A stretch of DNA of 8,513 nucleotides from Bacillota bacterium (lineage in GTDB: Bacteria > Bacillota > Clostridia > Oscillospirales > Oscillospiraceae): contig JAJUHD010000112.1 of NCBI GenBank assembly GCA_029268085.1, forward strand, positions 1-8,513, read 5' to 3'. Below are positions 1 to 5,369 of this stretch, in pieces; positions within the stretch are counted from its first letter, which is position 1, and each line of letters starts with the position of its first letter. Below the pieces are notes generated by a model. It did no database searches. It was not told where the DNA came from and worked only from the letters and a program-made list of their open reading frames with translations. The position numbers and the translations under genes were made by a program.

Positions 1-783
1 TACACGGAAAATCTCGGAACCGCCGATATAGCGGCTGCTTTTAACGACTATGCGGCATCCGGATACAACGTCATTATCGGTCACGGCTTCGAATTCGGAG
101 ATCCCGCACTGGAAGTCGCTGCAAACTATCCAGATGTGAAATTTATCTGCACTGAAGCAAGCGCATCTTCCGACAATGTAGCTTCCTATGTCATGGCCTG
201 CGAACAGACGGCCTATGTTGAGGGCATCATCGCCGCAAACATGACCAAGTCCGGAAAGGTGGGAGCGATCGGACCTGTTCAGGGCGATTCTCTTGTAAAG
301 ATCATAAACGGCTTTGAAGACGGCGCAAAATCCGTAAACCCCGACATCGTTGTTGAGGCCTCGTGGACAAATTCCTTTACCGATACCCAACTCGCGCAGG
401 AAGCGGCAACCGCCATGATTGAAGACGGCGTTGATGTCATAAAGCACTGCGCCAACGCCTGCGGAACCGGAGCAATCAATGCCGCGGTTGCAGCCGGTAT
501 CTGGTGCCAGGGCGATTCTTATGACCAGAGCTCAATGGCTCCCAAAAACATTCTTGACTCCGCTCTGTATAATGTCGACGTCGTTTTGGATATTGCTCTT
601 GGCTCCGTTGTCGACGGTACCTTTAAAGGAGATGTCTATAATCTAGGCATGAAGGATGGCGCCGTCAAAGTACTTCTTTCCGATAACCTGCCCGATAATG
701 TAAAGGAAATCGCACAGAAGGCGATCGACGACATAATATCCGGCAGTCTGACTGTAGTCCGCGACTGCGAAGTCCGCCAATAA
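1..783 (+). CDS. BMP/PnrA-family ABC transporter substrate-binding lipoprotein, 5' end cut by window edge
   Basis: The frame is open from base 1, so this is the C-terminal 260 residues; the GTG at 136 is an internal valine, not a start. The family (BMP, PnrA/TmpC-like) captures a solute outside the membrane and passes it to an ABC importer; known members bind purine nucleosides, and a related one binds riboflavin. Visible hallmarks, numbered from the first visible residue: GHGFEF near 27-32, the TEASASSDN strand 51-59, the hinge segment KVGAIGPVQGD 86-96, NPDI near 113-116, and the pocket segment GDSYDQSSMAP 171-181 followed by YNVDV, which match the usual layout. The signal peptide and lipobox cysteine lie off the left edge. 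Six cysteines are visible (50, 67, 150, 154, 169, 256), many for an exported protein. The importer ATPase and permeases follow on the same strand, which supports the role. The family is certain; the ligand is inferred. Confidence 0.93.
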   Translation, partial: YTENLGTADIAAAFNDYAASGYNVIIGHGFEFGDPALEVAANYPDVKFICTEASASSDNVASYVMACEQTAYVEGIIAANMTKSGKVGAIGPVQGDSLVKIINGFEDGAKSVNPDIVVEASWTNSFTDTQLAQEAATAMIEDGVDVIKHCANACGTGAINAAVAAGIWCQGDSYDQSSMAPKNILDSALYNVDVVLDIALGSVVDGTFKGDVYNLGMKDGAVKVLLSDNLPDNVKEIAQKAIDDIISGSLTVVRDCEVRQ

Positions 784-796
784 CCAATGTCATGAC

Positions 797-832
797 AGAA
801 AGTATCGGCCGCCTTACCGGCCGATACTTTCT
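797..832 (+). terminator. Perfect 15-bp intercistronic hairpin without U-tract, after the binding-protein gene
   Basis: Bases 797-811 pair perfectly with 818-832 around a six-base loop (CCTTAC). It sits 13 bases after the stop codon and ends 11 bases before the AGGAG of the next gene. No run of T follows, so it does not look like a full intrinsic terminator. I see no promoter between it and the ATPase gene. Inference: it either ends part of the transcripts or blocks 3' exonucleases, leaving more binding protein than transporter core, as is common for binding-protein-dependent operons. Confidence 0.75.
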
Positions 833-855
833 AAGGTCTGTTTAGGAGAACGCTT

Positions 856-2382
856 ATGGCCATCCTCGAAATGAAAAACATATGCAAAGCGTTTGCCGGC
901 GTCTATGCCAATAAAAACATCAATCTTTCCGTGGAGAAGGGCGAAATTCATGCTCTGCTCGGGGAAAACGGCGCCGGCAAAACCACTTTGGTCAACATTC
1001 TGTTCGGCATCTATACGGCCGACGGCGGTGAGATTTTGTGGAAGGGAAAGGCTGCCGGATTTTCTTCTCCAAAGGAAGCCATAGCCGCCGGCATAGGAAT
1101 GGTGCACCAGCATTTTTCTCTTGTGCAGAAAATGACTGTGCTGGACAACATGATATTGGGAACGAAGGAAAACGGTCTGATTTTAGACCGCGCGTCCATC
1201 GAAAAGCGCATAGTTGACCTTGCACAGAAATATGGACTGACAGTTGACCCGAAGGCCCGCGTATGCGATTTGTCGGTCGGCGAGCAGCAGCGCGTTGAAA
1301 TACTGAAGGCGCTGTATCGGAATGCGGAGCTGCTCATTCTGGATGAACCGACCGGCGTTTTGACACCGCAGGAAACGGCACAGTTTTTCGATGTTCTCCG
1401 CAATTTAAAAAAAGAAGGATATGCGATAATCATCATCACACACAGAATGAGCGAGATAATGGCTATCAGCGACAGAGTAACTATCCTGCGGGACGGCAGG
1501 CAGGTCGCGGATCTGATAACCTCGGAAACTGATCCGGCGGAGCTTTCGCGGTATATGATAGGCCGTGATCTTAATGAGCACTATGATATAACAAAGCCCG
1601 CTGAGGAGGAAGATGTTCTGGTTATAGAGCATGTATCGCTGCCGAGGAAGCACAAGGGACATCCCCTGCATGATATCAGCCTGCGGGTCCATAGAGGGGA
1701 AATTCTAGGCATTGCCGGAGTCGAGGGCAACGGGCAAAAAGAGCTTGCCGAAATAATTGCAGGCATTCAGCAGCAAGGTTCGGGAAAAATTAAGCTGAAC
1801 GGCGCCGATATCGGGAAGGAATCTGCGAAAAAGCGCTATGAATCCGGTATTGCCTATATCTCCGACGACCGGCATAGCGACAGTCTGATCGTTGATATGA
1901 ATATTACGGAAAACCTGATGCTGCGCGAATATTGCCATGAACCTTACTCCCATCATAGGATTTTAAACCGAAAGGCAATGGTCCATGACGCAAAACGGAA
2001 AATGGAGGAATATCAGGTAAAAGCCTCAGGCAATTCCGGCATCAATACGAAGGTCAAACTGATGTCCGGCGGAAACCAGCAGAAGCTGATCATTGCGCGG
2101 GAACTTTCAGACAAAGCAAAGCTGATTATCGCCAGCCAGCCGACGCGCGGTCTTGATATCGGCGCCACCGAGTTTGTCCGCAGGATGCTGGTCAAGCAGC
2201 GCAATGCCGGAAAAAGCGTTATCCTGATTTCCGCCGATCTGGAAGAAATCATGGCGCTCAGCGATCGGATAGCGGTGCTGTTTGGCGGAAGAATCGCCGG
2301 TATACTTGACCGCGGGGATGCAACGGTCGACAGGATCGGTCTGCTGATGGGCGGTGTTACAGGAGAGGAGGGGCGGCTGTGA
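856..2382 (+). CDS. Double-domain ABC transporter ATPase of the nucleoside/simple-sugar type (NupA/YufO-like)
   Basis: This cytoplasmic ATPase powers the importer formed with the two permeases that follow. At 508 residues it has the usual length for the family, with two fused nucleotide-binding domains. Domain 1 is intact: Walker A GENGAGKT at 36-43, Q-loop Q85, signature LSVGEQQR 139-146, Walker B LLILDEPT 159-166 and H-loop H196. Domain 2 is altered: GVEGNGQ at 288-294 has Q where Walker A has K, the signature LMSGGNQQK 402-410 is kept, Walker B reads LIIASQPTRGLD (423-434) without the Asp-Glu pair, and the H-loop position is SADLEE instead of His. As far as I know this asymmetry is normal for the YufO/RbsA-like class, so it is not decay. 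The ATG at 856 has AGGAG at 844-848, seven bases upstream. The stop overlaps the next start by four bases. Ligand is not told by this subunit. Confidence 0.95.
   Translation: MAILEMKNICKAFAGVYANKNINLSVEKGEIHALLGENGAGKTTLVNILFGIYTADGGEILWKGKAAGFSSPKEAIAAGIGMVHQHFSLVQKMTVLDNMILGTKENGLILDRASIEKRIVDLAQKYGLTVDPKARVCDLSVGEQQRVEILKALYRNAELLILDEPTGVLTPQETAQFFDVLRNLKKEGYAIIIITHRMSEIMAISDRVTILRDGRQVADLITSETDPAELSRYMIGRDLNEHYDITKPAEEEDVLVIEHVSLPRKHKGHPLHDISLRVHRGEILGIAGVEGNGQKELAEIIAGIQQQGSGKIKLNGADIGKESAKKRYESGIAYISDDRHSDSLIVDMNITENLMLREYCHEPYSHHRILNRKAMVHDAKRKMEEYQVKASGNSGINTKVKLMSGGNQQKLIIARELSDKAKLIIASQPTRGLDIGATEFVRRMLVKQRNAGKSVILISADLEEIMALSDRIAVLFGGRIAGILDRGDATVDRIGLLMGGVTGEEGRL
2366..2371 (+). 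promoter_or_regulatory. Ribosome binding site supporting a GTG start inside the ATPase gene end
   Basis: AGGAGG at 2366-2371, within a longer purine run, lies seven bases before the GTG at 2379. It is buried in the last codons of the ATPase gene. The GTGA overlap (2379-2382) puts stop and start on the same four bases, a layout expected to couple translation of permease to ATPase. Confidence 0.8.
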
Positions 2383-3434
2383 TCCCCGAGATTAACCGCA
2401 AGCAAACGATAATCAATATTATTTTGATTCTTATTATTACCGTTGCCGTAGGGACTGCCCTGATTCTCGCAAGCGGCGCCAACCCCCTGAAGGCCTACGG
2501 ACTGTTCTTCCTTGGCATTTTCGGCAATTCCGCCGGCTTTGCAGAAATCTTTGTAAAGGCCTGTCCGCTGATCCTGACCGGTCTGGGATGTGCTGTCGCA
2601 TTCAAAACCGGTTTTTTTAATATCGGCGCCGAGGGCCAGTTCTACATGGGCGCTATGTCAGCAACCGTCATTTCCCTAAATCTGACGGGCGCCCCCGGCA
2701 TTATCAGCATAATACTTTCTCTGTTAGCCGGATTTGTATGCGGGGGCCTTTGGGCGCTGATTGCGGCGGTTCTCAAGGCAAAGTTCAACATCTCCGAAAT
2801 CATTGTTACAATCATGCTCAATTACATTGCCATCAATTTTATGGGCTATTCGGTCAGATCGTTTTTGATGGACCCCGCCGGAAGCGTTCCCCAGTCGGCA
2901 AAGATCGGAGCCGGAGCGCTGCTTCCGAATCTTATTCCCTCGACACGTTTCCACACCGGCATTATCATCGCCCTTGTCTTTGTCGTTGTTGTCTGGTTCC
3001 TAATGGAAAAAACCTCTGCGGGATATGAATTGAAGGCGGTCGGTATGAACAAGCGCGCGGCGGCATGCAACGGTATTTCTGTTATAAAAAACATTATTTT
3101 CTCAGCCTTTCTCAGCGGCGGACTTGCCGCCGTTGCGGGCGTTATAGAGGTTTTGGCAATTCAGAAAAAGCTGCTGGAAGGTATTTCCGCCAACTGTGGT
3201 TATACTGCGGTTCTGATTGCGCTGATTGCTTCCAACAGTCCGGCCGGCGTTCTTGCGGTTGCGGTCTTATACGCGGCAATGCAGGCCGGCGCAAACTCCA
3301 TGCAGCGCCAGATGGGTATTCCCTCGGCCATCGTCAACATCCTCATCGGCGTCGTAGTGGTGCTGATCCTGGGCAAGGAGCTTCTGCGTTTCCGCCGTCC
3401 AAAAAAGAAAAGCTCCGCCGAAGAAACGGAATAA
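2379..3434 (+). CDS. ABC transporter permease (NupB/YufP-like, BPD_transp_2 family)
   Basis: First of two membrane subunits that form the translocation path of the importer. The 351 residues (GTG start) are strongly hydrophobic, with about nine likely membrane segments near 10-32, 55-76, 86-103, 107-131, 138-157, 193-209, 238-258, 272-300 and 314-332. Family marks are FNIGAEGQF at 80-88, FNISEIIVTIMLNYIAI at 136-152, and a cytoplasmic loop YELKAVGMNKRAA (216-228) that should contact the ATPase. The C-terminus is a charged tail (RFRRPKKKSS). It overlaps the ATPase gene by four bases and is followed after 12 bases by the second permease, so one transcript is very likely. Length matches known YufP-type proteins (about 350). 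It is homologous to the next gene product through the shared NIGxEG motif. Function as permease is firm; substrate is inferred. Confidence 0.93.
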   Translation: MIPEINRKQTIINIILILIITVAVGTALILASGANPLKAYGLFFLGIFGNSAGFAEIFVKACPLILTGLGCAVAFKTGFFNIGAEGQFYMGAMSATVISLNLTGAPGIISIILSLLAGFVCGGLWALIAAVLKAKFNISEIIVTIMLNYIAINFMGYSVRSFLMDPAGSVPQSAKIGAGALLPNLIPSTRFHTGIIIALVFVVVVWFLMEKTSAGYELKAVGMNKRAAACNGISVIKNIIFSAFLSGGLAAVAGVIEVLAIQKKLLEGISANCGYTAVLIALIASNSPAGVLAVAVLYAAMQAGANSMQRQMGIPSAIVNILIGVVVVLILGKELLRFRRPKKKSSAEETE

Positions 3435-3446
3435 GGAGGGTACGAA

Positions 3447-4388
3447 ATGCTACAGCAGATTTTATCTATCAGTTTTCTGACAGCCTTCCTGTCCGCGACC
3501 GTCCGCCTTGCGGTGCCTCTTATTTATGGGGGCTTGGGCGAAATAATTTCAGAAAAATCCGGAATTCTGAACATCGGCATTGAAGGCGTCATGCTGAGCG
3601 GCGCGTTTTTCTCCTTTGCAGGCGCATGGTATTCCGGCAGTCTGTTCGTGGGGCTGCTTTGCGGGGTTCTAGGCGGTGTTATGGTAAGCGCGCTTCACAC
3701 TTTGCTGACGATAAAGCTGGCAAAGGATCAGTCCGTCAGCGGCCTTGCGCTCAATTTGCTGATGTTGGGCGTAACCAGTTACCTTTTTAAGCTCATGTCG
3801 AGCGGTCAGAGCTACCAGCAGATCAAAACGCTGCCGATAATCAAAATACCTTTGCTTTCTCAGCTTCCGTTGATCGGCGAAGCGTTTTTCGATTGCGATA
3901 TATTAACCTATATCGTTTATCTGCTACTTATAATCGCACTGTTCTTTTACAGGAAAACAAATCCGGGCCTGTCTTTTGCGGCGGTCGGAGAAAATCCGCG
4001 CGCCGCGGAAGCCGCGGGCATCCCTGTTCATAAATATCAGTGGATATCCATGCTGCTCAACGGTATTTTAGGCGGTATCGGCGGCGCTTATCTCGTACTG
4101 GCGCAGCTTGGTGTTTTTACGGAGAATATGATCTCCGGACGCGGATATATCGCCTTGGCGACTGTTATTCTCGGGCGCTATACTCCCTTCGGTATGTTTG
4201 GCGCTTCACTGTTGTTCGGTGCGGCCAACGCTCTGCAGATCCGGCTGCAGACCATCGGCATTCCCATATCGCCGTATCTGCTGGCTATCCTGCCCTATGC
4301 CATTACGCTTATTGCGATACTTGGAGCCATAGGCAAAAACAGTCAGCCGGAGGCGCTGAACAAGCCGTATATTAAGGGATCCAGATAA
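3447..4388 (+). CDS. ABC transporter permease (NupC/YufQ-like, BPD_transp_2 family)
   Basis: Second membrane subunit of the importer, 313 residues, close to the usual length of YufQ-type proteins. The diagnostic stretch GEIISEKSGILNIGIEG is at 31-47. Other marks are the cytoplasmic loop GENPRAAEAAGI at 181-192, placed like the ATPase-contact loop of the first permease, and GRGYIALA at 231-238. About eight hydrophobic segments are visible, near 10-29, 48-62, 66-88, 97-116, 151-168, 199-221, 235-258 and 273-295. The start is set by AGGAGGG at 3434-3440, six bases before the ATG and overlapping the previous stop codon. This is the last gene of the transporter operon; no terminator hairpin is recognisable in the 50 bases after it, so some read-through into the regulator gene is possible. 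Confidence 0.93.
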   Translation: MLQQILSISFLTAFLSATVRLAVPLIYGGLGEIISEKSGILNIGIEGVMLSGAFFSFAGAWYSGSLFVGLLCGVLGGVMVSALHTLLTIKLAKDQSVSGLALNLLMLGVTSYLFKLMSSGQSYQQIKTLPIIKIPLLSQLPLIGEAFFDCDILTYIVYLLLIIALFFYRKTNPGLSFAAVGENPRAAEAAGIPVHKYQWISMLLNGILGGIGGAYLVLAQLGVFTENMISGRGYIALATVILGRYTPFGMFGASLLFGAANALQIRLQTIGIPISPYLLAILPYAITLIAILGAIGKNSQPEALNKPYIKGSR

Positions 4389-4440
4389 AATTAAATCCTA
4401 GAAATTCAAACGGACAATTATTCCAAAAGCGGCGCAGGCA

Positions 4441-4469
4441 TGGACAGCCCGCCAAAAACTTGCTATACT
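4441..4469 (+). promoter_or_regulatory. Sigma-A-type promoter for the MerR-family regulator gene
   Basis: TGGACA (4441-4446, five of six matches to TTGACA) and TATACT (4464-4469, five of six matches to TATAAT) are separated by exactly 17 bases. The predicted start of transcription is near 4476, giving a leader of about 64 bases before the ATG at 4540. The 17-base spacing is that of an ordinary promoter, not the stretched 19-20 bases typical of MerR-activated ones. Prediction from sequence only. Confidence 0.65.
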
Positions 4470-4529
4470 AACATTATACGGGCAAAACGGTACCTCGCAC
4501 GTTGCAGCCCTTGCCGCTATGCTGCATTT

Positions 4530-4534
4530 GGAGG
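4530..4534 (+). promoter_or_regulatory. Ribosome binding site that fixes the MerR-family start at 4540
   Basis: GGAGG at 4530-4534 lies five bases before the ATG at 4540. It lies downstream of the in-frame ATG at 4519, which has no purine-rich site at the right distance, so the shorter form is preferred. A small 6-bp inverted repeat (TGCAGC 4503-4508, GCTGCA 4521-4526) precedes the site; its meaning is unknown. Confidence 0.75.
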
Positions 4535-4539
4535 CATCC

Positions 4540-5304
4540 ATGAAAGAATACATGACCGTTTGCGAGATAGGAGAGCTTTTCGGACTCAGCGTTCAGACAC
4601 TTCACTACTACGACTCGATTGATTTGTTCAAGCCTGCTGTACGCGATGAGCGCACAGGATACCGAAAATACAAGTTCGATCAGGTCTATCAGCTGGCATC
4701 AATACAATATCTGAAAAAGCTGGGGTATTCTCTGGATCAGATTAAGGAATATCTTTGCACGAGGAGTATAAAAGGCACGCTGGACATCCTGAAAGAGCGC
4801 TCCCGCCGCCTGCACGAGCAGTGGCGCGCCATGATACTTATCGACAACGCAATTCAAAGAAAAATCTCTTTTATTGAGCGCAAGCTATTTAATCTCAACA
4901 CGGATTCCATTGAGGTCAAGTGGTTTCCAGAGCGCAGATATATTCCGATCGGTCCGGAGGAAACTCTTTATATCCGCGACTCCTTTTACTTTTATCCGAC
5001 GATTGCCTTCTATGAAGAAAACCTTAAATATTTCGGCGCATTTATCGACGCCGCGACAGACGGGATGAGCACGGAGGAGGATATGGTCAAGCCGGAGGAG
5101 ACGGAAATCCTGCCTGCGGGACAGTATCTGGTCGGATATCATGTAGGCATGTATGAGGATATTTCAAAAACATTTGACAGGATGCACCTCGCAAGGAACG
5201 GCCTGCGCTTCGGAAAGCTTATTGCGGCCTTTAATATCATCGACCAGTTTGTGGAGACCGATCCGAAAAACTATATAACCGAAATTCAGATGGCAATCCG
5301 GTAA
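4540..5304 (+). CDS. MerR-family transcriptional regulator with C-terminal GyrI/BmrR-like effector-binding domain
   Basis: Predicted DNA-binding, ligand-responsive regulator of 254 residues. The N-terminal winged helix-turn-helix is clear: MTVCEIGELFGLSVQTLHYY at 5-24 (the family's typical QTLRYYD reads QTLHYYD here), then DLFKPAVRDERTGYRKY at 28-44 and the second helical pair up to about 72. A charged helix near 80-118 would be the antiparallel dimerisation coil. Residues 124-253 resemble the GyrI/BmrR effector domain: IEVKWFPERRYIPIG at the start, GQYLVGYHVGMYEDISKTFDRM at 195-215 in two parts, and a closing YITEIQMAI. Such domains bind lipophilic or cationic small molecules in BmrR, but the ligand here cannot be read from sequence. 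The gene has its own promoter, starts 151 bases after the importer operon on the same strand, and ends at a shared hairpin. Targets could be itself, the importer or genes elsewhere. Confidence 0.88.
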   Translation: MKEYMTVCEIGELFGLSVQTLHYYDSIDLFKPAVRDERTGYRKYKFDQVYQLASIQYLKKLGYSLDQIKEYLCTRSIKGTLDILKERSRRLHEQWRAMILIDNAIQRKISFIERKLFNLNTDSIEVKWFPERRYIPIGPEETLYIRDSFYFYPTIAFYEENLKYFGAFIDAATDGMSTEEDMVKPEETEILPAGQYLVGYHVGMYEDISKTFDRMHLARNGLRFGKLIAAFNIIDQFVETDPKNYITEIQMAIR

Positions 5305-5323
5305 CCGCCGATATTTATAAGTG

Positions 5324-5358
5324 GAAGCAGCAATTCAAAAACTTTGAATTGCTGCTTC
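5324..5358. terminator. Perfect 16-bp hairpin between convergent genes, probable bidirectional terminator
   Basis: Bases 5324-5339 pair perfectly with 5343-5358 around a three-base loop (AAC). It lies between the MerR-family stop (5304) and the stop of the convergent SLH gene (5370), where a shared terminator is expected. Neither strand has a proper T-run after the stem, so it is not a textbook intrinsic terminator; position and stem perfection are the main support. Confidence 0.7.
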
Positions 5359-5369
5359 TGCTGCAAGGC

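Noticed and set aside
1630..2382. Second ATPase domain as a decayed or broken domain
   Set aside because: Loss of the Walker A Lys, Walker B Asp-Glu and H-loop His is usual for the second half of this ATPase class, and the signature motif is intact.
3065..3583. A 172-codon open frame on the + strand across the junction of the two permease genes
   Set aside because: Its product is rich in Arg, Cys and Gly as expected for an out-of-frame reading, and both permeases are intact in the other frames.
4389..4440. Possible terminator after the importer operon
   Set aside because: I looked for an inverted repeat and T-run in this AT-rich stretch and found none worth calling.
4519..4539. Longer start for the MerR-family gene at 4519
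   Set aside because: It adds seven residues before the conserved N-terminus and lacks a ribosome binding site; GGAGG fits the ATG at 4540.
4470..4539. Possible riboswitch or structured leader before the regulator
   Set aside because: The leader is only about 64 bases, has just a 6-bp inverted repeat, and shows no purine, FMN or other known aptamer core.
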